From: RGIG3994 sp045589735
Lineage (GTDB): Bacteria > Bacillota > Clostridia > Oscillospirales > CAG-272
Length of the DNA stretch: 21,065 nucleotides
Direction: 5' to 3'
Assembly (NCBI GenBank): GCA_045589735.1
Contig: JAZNPQ010000029.1
Span: forward strand, 1-21,065
Part shown: piece after piece, positions 15,028 through 21,065 of the stretch
Layout: each line of letters begins with the position of its first letter
Numbering within the stretch: position 1 is the first letter of the stretch
Notes under the pieces: generated by a model
What the model was told of the DNA's origin: nothing
Databases searched by the model: none
Seen by the model: only the letters and a program-made list of their open reading frames with translations
Position numbers and translations under genes: made by a program

Positions 15028-15945
15028 ATGCCCATAAAAATACCTAACCTTCTGCCGGCAACGCAAACCCTGCAGAATGAAAATATCTTCGTTATGACCG
15101 AAACACGCGCCATAACGCAGGATATACGTCCGCTTCATATACTGTTGCTTAATTTGATGCCGAAAAAAATAGACACAGAAACACAGCTTGTCCGTCTTCT
15201 CGGCAACTCTCCGCTTCAGGTTGACCTTACTTTGCTTCAAACGGCAACCCACAAAGCAAAGCATACGTCTGCCGAGCATATGCTCGCGTTTTATAAAACC
15301 TTTGACGAAATATCCGACAGACGTTTTGACGGAATGATAATCACAGGTGCGCCTGTTGAGCAGCTCGAATTCGAGCAGGTTGAATATTGGAATGAGCTTT
15401 GCGAAATAATGGAGTGGAGTAAGACGCACGTAACAAGCACGTTCCATATCTGTTGGGGTGCGCAGGCGGGTCTGTATTACCATTACGGTATAAAGAAATA
15501 CCCACTTGATAAAAAAATGTTCGGAATCTTTCCGCACACGGCTGATTATAAACGTTCTATATTGCTTCGCGGATTCGATGATGTGTTTATGGTTCCTCAT
15601 TCGAGACACACAACGGTTTTGCGAGAAGATATAGAAAAGGTTCCTCAGCTTAAGATACTTGCAAGCTCGGAAGAAGCGGGAGTTTATATCGTTTCAACAG
15701 AAAAGGGAAGACAAATATTCGTAACGGGGCACTCCGAATACGATGCGGAAACTCTTAAAGCGGAATATCTGCGCGATAAAAATGCAGGACTTCCCATTGA
15801 GATTCCGAAAAACTATTTCCCGAATGATGACGACACAAAGGATCCTATAGTAACTTGGCGTTCTTGCGCAAACCTGCTTTACTCTAATTGGCTTAATTAT
15901 TTTGTATATCAGACAACGCCTTATAACATAAATGATATACAATAA
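15028..15945 (+). CDS. metA: Homoserine O-acetyltransferase (MetA family)
   Basis: MetA activates homoserine by acylation, the first committed step of methionine synthesis. The 305-residue product is full length and colinear with the E. coli numbering. It has the nucleophile Cys142 in STFHICWGAQAG and His235/Glu237 in VTGHSEYD. Family studies showed that residue 111 sets the acyl donor: Gly for succinyl-CoA, Glu for acetyl-CoA. Here the loop reads GAPVEQLEF with Glu111, so acetyl-CoA is predicted, matching the O-acetylhomoserine sulfhydrylase next door. The ATG has AAGGAG 7 nt upstream and lies 14 nt after metY, so the two genes form an operon. Some databases would call it metAA or homoserine O-succinyltransferase by family name. 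Confidence 0.95.
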   Translation: MPIKIPNLLPATQTLQNENIFVMTETRAITQDIRPLHILLLNLMPKKIDTETQLVRLLGNSPLQVDLTLLQTATHKAKHTSAEHMLAFYKTFDEISDRRFDGMIITGAPVEQLEFEQVEYWNELCEIMEWSKTHVTSTFHICWGAQAGLYYHYGIKKYPLDKKMFGIFPHTADYKRSILLRGFDDVFMVPHSRHTTVLREDIEKVPQLKILASSEEAGVYIVSTEKGRQIFVTGHSEYDAETLKAEYLRDKNAGLPIEIPKNYFPNDDDTKDPIVTWRSCANLLYSNWLNYFVYQTTPYNINDIQ

Positions 15946-15975
15946 AAAATAATTTTAATTTTTTCAAAAATCCTA

Positions 15976-16004
15976 TTGACAAATGCTGTGGGATGGTGTA
16001 TAAT
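15976..16004 (+). promoter_or_regulatory. Consensus sigma-A promoter of tRNA-Arg
   Basis: TTGACA (15976-15981), a 17-bp spacer and TATAAT (15999-16004), all perfect consensus. The predicted start is only a few bases before the mature tRNA 5' end at 16015. Confidence 0.92.
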
Positions 16005-16014
16005 ATGACACGTT

Positions 16015-16091
16015 GCGGCATTAGCTCAGTTGGATAGAGTGCCTGGCTACGAACCAGTAGGTCGGGGGTTCGAGTCCCTCATGCCGCGCCA
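16015..16091 (+). tRNA. tRNA-Arg (anticodon ACG)
   Basis: Acceptor stem GCGGCAT/ATGCCGC, D-arm TAGCTCAGTTGGATAGAG, anticodon loop CTACGAA with ACG at 16049-16051, T-arm GGGGGTTCGAGTCCCTC, discriminator G and encoded CCA (16089-16091). It reads CGN arginine codons after deamination of A34 to inosine by TadA. Confidence 0.97.
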
Positions 16092-16127
16092 CGAAAAAAG
16101 CACTTGCAATCGCAAGTGCTTTTTTCG
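16092..16127 (+). terminator. Intrinsic terminator of tRNA-Arg
   Basis: A perfect 16-bp stem (16092-16107 with 16112-16127) with loop AATC and six T residues in the 3' arm starts directly after the tRNA CCA. The A-rich 5' arm makes it work on both strands in principle. Confidence 0.92.
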
Positions 16128-16148
16128 ATAAAAGGGAGGGCAACAATC

Positions 16149-16421
16149 ATGGAAATTATATTTGAAATACTTTTTGAAATATATTTGGAACTTATGATGT
16201 TCGTTGTACCCGAAGAAAAAGCAACTTCTAAAAAATACCGAATTATAACGATAATAATTGCTACGTTGAGTCTTTTTGGTATTTTAGTGCTATTTTTTTG
16301 GGGAATCGTGCTGATTGAAAGAGGCAGACTTATCGGTGTTCTTCCTATTACCGCAGCGGCTGTTTTATCAATACTTCAAATCGTTGCGGGATTTATTTTA
16401 CATGAAAAAAAGCATAAATGA
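16149..16421 (+). CDS. Small two-helix membrane protein, unknown function
   Basis: The 90-residue protein starts at an ATG preceded by GGGAGGG (16134-16140) with 8-nt spacing. An in-frame ATG at 16104 lies inside the tRNA terminator and was rejected. It has an acidic, hydrophobic N-terminal segment (IIFEILFEIYLELMMFVVPE), a basic stretch with KKYR, then two clear membrane helices (about 34-56 and 63-83) and a KKHK end. I do not recognise a family. It sits between two strong terminators, so expression needs read-through from the tRNA promoter or a promoter I cannot see clearly. The stop codon is inside the following palindrome. Confidence 0.7.
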   Translation: MEIIFEILFEIYLELMMFVVPEEKATSKKYRIITIIIATLSLFGILVLFFWGIVLIERGRLIGVLPITAAAVLSILQIVAGFILHEKKHK

Positions 16422-16461
16422 AGCCAAGTCACTAAGACTTGGCTTCATTTATGCTTTTTTT
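16405..16461. terminator. Bidirectional terminator between the 90-residue membrane protein gene and clpC
   Basis: A perfect 26-bp stem (16405-16430 with 16436-16461) closes a 5-nt loop ACTAA. Outer arms are A7 and T7 runs, so both strands end in a T tract. Stops of both convergent genes (16419-16421 plus, 16451-16449 minus) are within the arms. Confidence 0.94.
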
Positions 16462-18869
16462 ATCTTTACATTTTCACCGTCAACATAGACCGATACCGTG
16501 TCTCCGCTGTTTATCTGTCCGCTTAGCATAAGATTTGAAAATTCATTTCCTATAAGTGTTGTTACCGTTCGTTTAAGCGGACGCGCACCGTATTTTTCGT
16601 CTTTCCCGACCGACGCGGCAAATTCAGCAACGCCGTTTTCAAAAATCAATTCGACGCCAAGCGATTTGGCGCGCAGGGCAAGATCTTTCAGTATATTTTT
16701 TGTTATTTTTACGAGGCTTTCGTCCGAAAGAGAAGAGAAGTATATCACTTCATCTATACGGTTCAAAAATTCAGCGCTGAACACTTTTTTTAATGCAGAC
16801 ATGCTTTTGTCTGTGCTTGTAGAGCTATTTTCTGAGGTAAATCCAAGTAATTTTGTCATAGGCTCGTCACTTCCTATATTTGACGTCAGTATGATAACGG
16901 TATTTTTAAAATTACATACACGCCCTCTTGAATCGGTCAGCTTTCCGTCGTCAAGTATCTGAAGAAGAATATTAAAAATGTCGGGGTGAGCTTTTTCTAT
17001 TTCATCGAAAAGCACTAAAGAGTACGGATTCCTCCGCACACGCTCGGTAAGAATTCCGCCGTCATCATATCCTATATAACCGGGTGGTGAGCCTATAAGC
17101 TTTGATACGCTGTGCTTTTCCATAAACTCGGACATATCAAGTCTTATAAGCGCAGTTTTGCTTCCGTAAACAGTTTCTGCAATCGCCGTTGCAAGCTCGG
17201 TTTTTCCGACACCGGTAGGCCCCAAAAAAATAAATGAACCTATAGGTCTGTGCGGATCCGAAAGCCCGACTCTCCCTCTTACTATGGCTGACGATACTGC
17301 TTTTATTGCGTGATCCTGACCTATAATTCTTCTTTTCAGCCTTGATTCAAGCTCTAAAAGCTTGTTGCTTTCGTCGGAATTTATCTGACCTATAGGTATT
17401 CCTGTCCACTGTGATACCGTTTCTGCTACGTCGTTCGCCTTAACAGTAAGGATATTTTCATCAAGCTCGGTATTCCATTCATCTCGCTTTCTTTCATATT
17501 CCGTACGTAGCCTGTGTTCTTTGTCGCGTAGCTCTGCCGCACGTTCAAAATTCTGAGAGATTATAGCCTCCTCTTTTTCACTTATAATATTTGCAAGCTC
17601 TTCTTCGTCTGATTTTACGACAGTCGGGAGGGTTGAATTCGTTATTCTTACGCGCGCGGCGGTTTCGTCTATTACATCAAGCGCTTTGTCGGGTAAAAAC
17701 CTATCATTAACGTAGCGGTCGGAAAGAGAGACGGCGGCGCGTATTGCTTCGTCACTTATCTTTAGCTTGTGATGAGTTTCATATTTGTCGCGTAAACCGA
17801 AAAGAATGGTCTCGGTATCGCTTGAGGTAGGCTCTTCTACCGTGATAGGCTGAAAGCGGCGCTCAAGTGCTGAATCTTTTTCTATATGGCGTCTGTATTC
17901 TTCGACTGTAGTCGCGCCTATCATTTGCATCTCACCTCTTGCAAGAGCAGGCTTTATTATATTTGCGGCATCGACAGCTCCCTCTGCCGCGCCCGCGCCG
18001 ATTATCGTGTGAAGCTCATCTACAAACAATATTATCTCGGGACGTCTTGACACCTCCCTTAATATGTTTTTCATTCGTTCCTCAAATTCTCCGCGGTATT
18101 TTGCACCGGCAACCATTGAGCAAAGGTCAAGAGAAATTATGCTTTTGCCAAGCAGGTTTTCGGGAACGTCTCGTGATGCAATACGTCTTGCAAGTCCCTC
18201 TACGACCGCTGTTTTACCTACGCCCGGTTCACCGATAAGGCATGGGTTATTCTTTACTCTGCGAGAAAGCACTTGTATAAGTCTTGCGGTCTCTTCGTCT
18301 CTCCCGATAACAGGATCTATTTTACCGAGCTTCGCTGCCTCTGTCAGATCACGCCCGTAGCCCGAAAGAACAGAAGCTTGTTTAGTATCGCTTTTTATGC
18401 TTTTAGGGGAATTGTTTTTTGCAAAACGTTCATTACCGTTTTCGATAAAGCTCAACACTTCATTCTTAATATCCTCGATCTTGATATCACAGCTTTCGAG
18501 TATCTTTATAGCTACCGCGTTTTTTTCATTTAATAGTGAAAGCAAGATATGTTCTGTACCGATATAGCTTTGAGAATGTCCCGACGAGATCGTATGCGAT
18601 TCCTCAATTATCTTTTTGACACAGGGAGTCATATCGTCAGCGCCTACGTTGCTTATGTCACCTTTACCCGAAATATTTATAACCGACGCACGTATACGGT
18701 CAGGTACTATTCCGTTTTTTATTAAAATTCTTGAAACAGCGGAATCGGTCTCCGACGAAAGTCCGAGAAGAATATGCTCTGAACCGACATACGTGTGTCC
18801 AAGTCTGCGTGCTTCATCGAGCGCCGTAGTCAGTACGTTTCGAGCTTTTTGGGTAAATCTTGTGTTCAT
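16449..18869 (-). CDS. clpC: AAA+ unfoldase ClpC (ClpA/ClpC family)
   Basis: ClpC unfolds substrates and feeds them to ClpP for degradation. The 806-residue product has the double N-domain (about 1-145, with TYVGSEHILLGL and SYIGTEHILLSL) and AAA domain D1 (Walker A GEPGVGKT 213-220, Walker B ILFVDE 280-285). A middle domain with a UVR-type coiled coil follows (about 426-462), then D2 (Walker A GPTGVGKT 550-557, Walker B VLFDE 619-623). The LGF tripeptide (675-677) sits where the ClpP-docking loop is expected, so ClpP partnership is predicted. The ATG at 18869 has GGAG at 7 nt; an upstream in-frame ATG at 18893 lacks a ribosome binding site. The ctsR-mcsA-mcsB genes that precede clpC in many Bacillota are absent; instead a peptidoglycan-binding protein gene lies 47 nt upstream on the same strand. 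Confidence 0.95.
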   Translation of the reverse strand: MNTRFTQKARNVLTTALDEARRLGHTYVGSEHILLGLSSETDSAVSRILIKNGIVPDRIRASVINISGKGDISNVGADDMTPCVKKIIEESHTISSGHSQSYIGTEHILLSLLNEKNAVAIKILESCDIKIEDIKNEVLSFIENGNERFAKNNSPKSIKSDTKQASVLSGYGRDLTEAAKLGKIDPVIGRDEETARLIQVLSRRVKNNPCLIGEPGVGKTAVVEGLARRIASRDVPENLLGKSIISLDLCSMVAGAKYRGEFEERMKNILREVSRRPEIILFVDELHTIIGAGAAEGAVDAANIIKPALARGEMQMIGATTVEEYRRHIEKDSALERRFQPITVEEPTSSDTETILFGLRDKYETHHKLKISDEAIRAAVSLSDRYVNDRFLPDKALDVIDETAARVRITNSTLPTVVKSDEEELANIISEKEEAIISQNFERAAELRDKEHRLRTEYERKRDEWNTELDENILTVKANDVAETVSQWTGIPIGQINSDESNKLLELESRLKRRIIGQDHAIKAVSSAIVRGRVGLSDPHRPIGSFIFLGPTGVGKTELATAIAETVYGSKTALIRLDMSEFMEKHSVSKLIGSPPGYIGYDDGGILTERVRRNPYSLVLFDEIEKAHPDIFNILLQILDDGKLTDSRGRVCNFKNTVIILTSNIGSDEPMTKLLGFTSENSSTSTDKSMSALKKVFSAEFLNRIDEVIYFSSLSDESLVKITKNILKDLALRAKSLGVELIFENGVAEFAASVGKDEKYGARPLKRTVTTLIGNEFSNLMLSGQINSGDTVSVYVDGENVKIKKA

Positions 18870-18916
18870 AACGGTCTCCGTTTTTACTATCATTAAATAA
18901 TAGTCTTGACCGTTTT

Positions 18917-19450
18917 TTACTGTTTATAATCACGCGACGTAAAATTATACTGATTTGCAATAGAATTCCAGGTAAGTACGTCGGTGTTTCCGGTAATGGG
19001 AAGGGAATTACGCATTTGAAAATCCTTTACAGCTTTTTCTGTTGATTCGTCATATATTCCTGTTCTCGAAACAGGCTCAAAGCCGTCGTATCTTGACTTA
19101 AGCTCTTCGAGCATATATTGAAGGATCTCTACAAGAAACAAGCTGTCGCCAAGAGTTAACGTATAATTGTTTGGCGTACGTGGAAAGGGAGCTATCATAG
19201 TTGGCACGGCGTTATCGTCAAGCGATTCAAGATATTTAAGAAAAATAAGATCCCACGTCGTTTTATCTGCAATTCCGGTTTCTTTAAGACCGTATTTGCG
19301 CTGGAAGCTCATAATTGCGTTTTGAGTATCCCTCTCAAACACACCGTCAACAGGCACGAGAGGAATATCCTCATCAAAATACGCAAGCTGTCTTAAATAT
19401 TTTTGAAGATTAAATATAGCGTCGGATTCATTTACATAACCGTTATTCAT
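18917..19450 (-). CDS. Peptidoglycan-binding domain protein (two PG_binding_1 repeats)
   Basis: The 177-residue protein contains two repeats of the PG_binding_1 fold. Repeat 1 is about residues 10-74, with VDGVFERDTQNAIMSFQRKYGL and TTWDLI. Repeat 2 is about 98-168, with GIYDESTEKAVKDFQMRNSL and LTWNSI. Such repeats bind peptidoglycan; no catalytic domain, signal peptide or membrane helix is present. The ATG has AGGAGG 8 nt upstream, located in the last codons of the preceding gene, whose stop lies 4 nt before this start, so the two are translationally coupled. A role in spore cortex or coat is inferred from the SpoIID-like partner. It could be delivered to the cortex from the mother cell without Sec export. 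Confidence 0.85.
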   Translation of the reverse strand: MNNGYVNESDAIFNLQKYLRQLAYFDEDIPLVPVDGVFERDTQNAIMSFQRKYGLKETGIADKTTWDLIFLKYLESLDDNAVPTMIAPFPRTPNNYTLTLGDSLFLVEILQYMLEELKSRYDGFEPVSRTGIYDESTEKAVKDFQMRNSLPITGNTDVLTWNSIANQYNFTSRDYKQ

Positions 19451-19454
19451 AAGC

Positions 19455-20858
19455 TTAACCTCCTATCTCATATCCCGGATACTGTCCCTCGCCGAGTCTT
19501 GCTCCGATATACATATCTGAATACACCTCGGTTATCTTGTTCCAAAGCTCAGCGTCAACAACTCCGTTGGGTGTAAATCCAAACAGAGTTTCAAAAGCTA
19601 TGACCGCGTCTTCTGTAATATTTCCGAAAAATCCCGTAGGCGTTATAGACGGTATTTCGGAATAATACTGCGAGATAAAATTGAGATACTCCTGAAGCAG
19701 ACGAACCGCCTCGGAATCAGAACCGTAACGCAGGGTAACCCCCGGAAAGGGAACTGTAACACCTTCGGTATATTTTAAGGGTATAGTCGATATAAAGCTC
19801 AAATAGTTGTTATACATTGTCGTCCATGTTTCTATACCTACAACACCGTCAACCGGGAGTCCAAAGGTCTGTTGCAGGTCTCTCACCGCCGCTTCGGTCG
19901 AAGCTCCGAATATACCGTCTATTGCCACGGACGGTATCGTATTGTAGTACTGCGACAAATAGTTGAGATAATACTGTAGGTTTGCAACACCTGTACCTGT
20001 GTCACCGAGTCTTAATACTTCAGGGAACTGCTCCGTGACCTCTTCAAGTGATATGCCTTCGGAATCGATTTCATTCAAGCGCTTTACAGCATTGTATATC
20101 TGAAGTATTTTATACCATGTCGCTTGACCGACAACACCGTCCTGCGTAAGTCCGAAGGTGCGCTGAAATTCTCTTACGGCATCCTCTGTGTCATATCCGA
20201 AAACGCCGTCGGGAATCGCTATTTTCGGAATGTTCGGATAGTTGTTTGAAATTCTGTTGAGACGAAGCTGAAAGGTTCTTACGTAATCATCTGAAATTCC
20301 TATGCGCAGAGGTACAGGCGGTGCGGATTCCTCTATATTTTCAATAGGTACGTCGGTTACTATCGTTATATCGTCACCGTAATAATTTCTGAGAATGTCT
20401 ATAGTGTCAAGCCCACTTTCGGCAAGCTCTACCGAGCCCCATTGAGAAAGTCCGTCACATATTACCTCATCTCCGTCACAGTATGCCGCAAAAAGAGGTT
20501 CAACGTTATCTCCTCGGCGTATGTAGCTGTTAAAAAGCTGTCCGACAAGGTCGTTTATGTTATCGAATATCTCTCTGCCATTGACAAAGGATTGGTCTAT
20601 TGATGTTGAATTCGTGATATCAAAGTCGTAGCCTCGCGCGCGGTAATATTCTGTATATACGCGGTTGAGTGTATAGCTTATTTGCGCAAGAATATTGGCG
20701 CGCAGAGCGCTTTCGGGCCAAGTAGGATATATTTCACTTGACGCAACATTTGCAATATAATCGGCAAAGGGTATAGTAACATTTGCTGCCGCCGCGTCGG
20801 GTCTGCCGAGGTGTACCGTTATGGTTTCGGGAATAACAGGAATGTTTGCTGAATTCAT
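19455..20858 (-). CDS. SpoIID-like domain protein with three peptidoglycan-binding repeats
   Basis: The 467-residue protein begins with a domain resembling SpoIID/LytB (about residues 12-165). This includes VTIPFADYIANVASSEIYPT with a Glu (42) at the place of the SpoIID catalytic glutamate, then GLSQWGSVELAESGL and DILRNYYGDDI near its end. SpoIID is a lytic transglycosylase that cleaves glycan strands denuded by SpoIIP during engulfment. Three PG_binding_1 repeats follow (about 183-255, 281-352, 374-445; each with GxFG...AVxxF/LQ...G and a TW/LW end). Unlike SpoIID itself there is no N-terminal membrane anchor or signal peptide. The ATG at 20858 has GGAGG at 6-7 nt; the TTG at 20879 overlaps the upstream stop and was rejected. 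It is probably a spore-envelope protein of Clostridia; enzymatic activity is unproven. Confidence 0.8.
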   Translation of the reverse strand: MNSANIPVIPETITVHLGRPDAAAANVTIPFADYIANVASSEIYPTWPESALRANILAQISYTLNRVYTEYYRARGYDFDITNSTSIDQSFVNGREIFDNINDLVGQLFNSYIRRGDNVEPLFAAYCDGDEVICDGLSQWGSVELAESGLDTIDILRNYYGDDITIVTDVPIENIEESAPPVPLRIGISDDYVRTFQLRLNRISNNYPNIPKIAIPDGVFGYDTEDAVREFQRTFGLTQDGVVGQATWYKILQIYNAVKRLNEIDSEGISLEEVTEQFPEVLRLGDTGTGVANLQYYLNYLSQYYNTIPSVAIDGIFGASTEAAVRDLQQTFGLPVDGVVGIETWTTMYNNYLSFISTIPLKYTEGVTVPFPGVTLRYGSDSEAVRLLQEYLNFISQYYSEIPSITPTGFFGNITEDAVIAFETLFGFTPNGVVDAELWNKITEVYSDMYIGARLGEGQYPGYEIGG

Positions 20859-20875
20859 TGAAATCCTCCAAAAGC

Positions 20876-21065
20876 TCAAAGATCCGGATTTTCGCCTTCA
20901 AAAAAGCGATTGCTGTCAATAGCAAATCTGTCGGGAATACCATTTTCGGGAAGAGCGACAAGCTCGGCTGTCTGCATTGCGTTGATTCCCTCAAAAACGG
21001 GAACGCCGTAATAATACTGAGTGTAATATCCGTCACTTACGACCTCGACATTATAAGTATAAAAC
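20876..21065 (-). CDS. C-terminal part of an unknown protein, cut by the window edge
   Basis: An open frame runs from the window edge to TGA at 20878-20876, giving 62 residues ending in FAIDSNRFFEGENPDL. The visible part has an aromatic, beta-rich look (VEVVSDGYYTQYYYGVPVFE, then a segment NAMQTAELVALPENGIPD). It resembles the end of a carboxypeptidase-regulatory-like beta-sandwich, but this is a weak guess. The stop lies 17 nt before the SpoIID-like start on the same strand, so it is probably the upstream member of that operon. Confidence 0.6.
   Translation of the reverse strand, partial: FYTYNVEVVSDGYYTQYYYGVPVFEGINAMQTAELVALPENGIPDRFAIDSNRFFEGENPDL

Noticed and set aside
14890..15609. 239-codon minus-strand frame opposite metY/metA
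   Set aside because: Spans the junction of two well supported genes; translation shows no domain.
18870..18916. CtsR operator before clpC
   Set aside because: Only one half-site-like GGTCAA is present; the tandem heptad repeat required for CtsR is not seen.
1..21065. Mobile element, phage, CRISPR array or defence system
   Set aside because: No transposase, integrase, long terminal repeats, att-like duplication at either tRNA, or regularly spaced repeats were seen.

Overview
The window looks like chromosomal DNA of an endospore-forming, moderately AT-rich member of the Bacillota, class Clostridia. The evidence is a small acid-soluble spore protein, a SpoIID-like/peptidoglycan-binding gene set, ClpC, a PcrA helicase, Gram-positive AGGAGG-type ribosome binding sites, and several near-consensus sigma-A promoters (TTGACA-17-TATAAT, often with extended -10). 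A roughly 40-residue insert in PcrA between motifs I and Ia suggests the gut-associated Oscillospirales side of the class, but that is inference. No prophage, insertion sequence, CRISPR array or defence island was seen; coding density is high and most genes are housekeeping or sporulation genes.

Layout. (1) 1-1.9 kb, minus strand: trmL and mnmA, two tRNA wobble-modification enzymes, run toward tRNA-Leu(CAA), which is itself a substrate type of TrmL. (2) 1.9-6.8 kb, plus: secA followed directly by two unannotated polytopic membrane proteins that share a sequence motif with each other. (3) 6.9-9.9 kb, plus: a 42-codon gene for a peptide that is 83% Asn+Gln, the helicase pcrA, and a small membrane protein with a C-terminal zinc ribbon. 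(4) 9.97-12.6 kb, minus: rhaA-rhaB (L-rhamnose isomerase and rhamnulokinase) with a 4-nt start/stop overlap and a clear promoter. (5) 12.7-13.6 kb, plus: a VanZ-like membrane protein and an alpha/beta-type SASP with an unusual leader. (6) 13.7-16.4 kb, plus: metY-metA (O-acetylhomoserine sulfhydrylase and homoserine O-acetyltransferase), tRNA-Arg(ACG) and a 90-residue membrane protein. (7) 16.4-21.07 kb, minus: a probable transcription unit of a truncated unknown gene, a SpoIID-like protein with three peptidoglycan-binding repeats, a second peptidoglycan-binding protein, and clpC.

How they fit together. metA and metY form the two-step O-acetylhomoserine route to homocysteine; Glu111 in MetA supports acetyl-CoA as donor. 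rhaA and rhaB carry out the first two steps of rhamnose catabolism; the aldolase and a regulator are not in the window. The last operon probably serves spore envelope remodelling. Both convergent gene pairs (133-residue protein/rhaB and 90-residue protein/clpC) end in very long perfect palindromes that contain the stop codons of both genes, so one bidirectional terminator serves both strands.

The least explained items are the Asn/Gln-only peptide, the membrane-protein pair behind secA, the two-start hairpin leader of the SASP gene, and the SpoIID-like protein without a signal peptide. I found no clearly new multi-gene system; no stretch longer than 300 bases lacks a gene.
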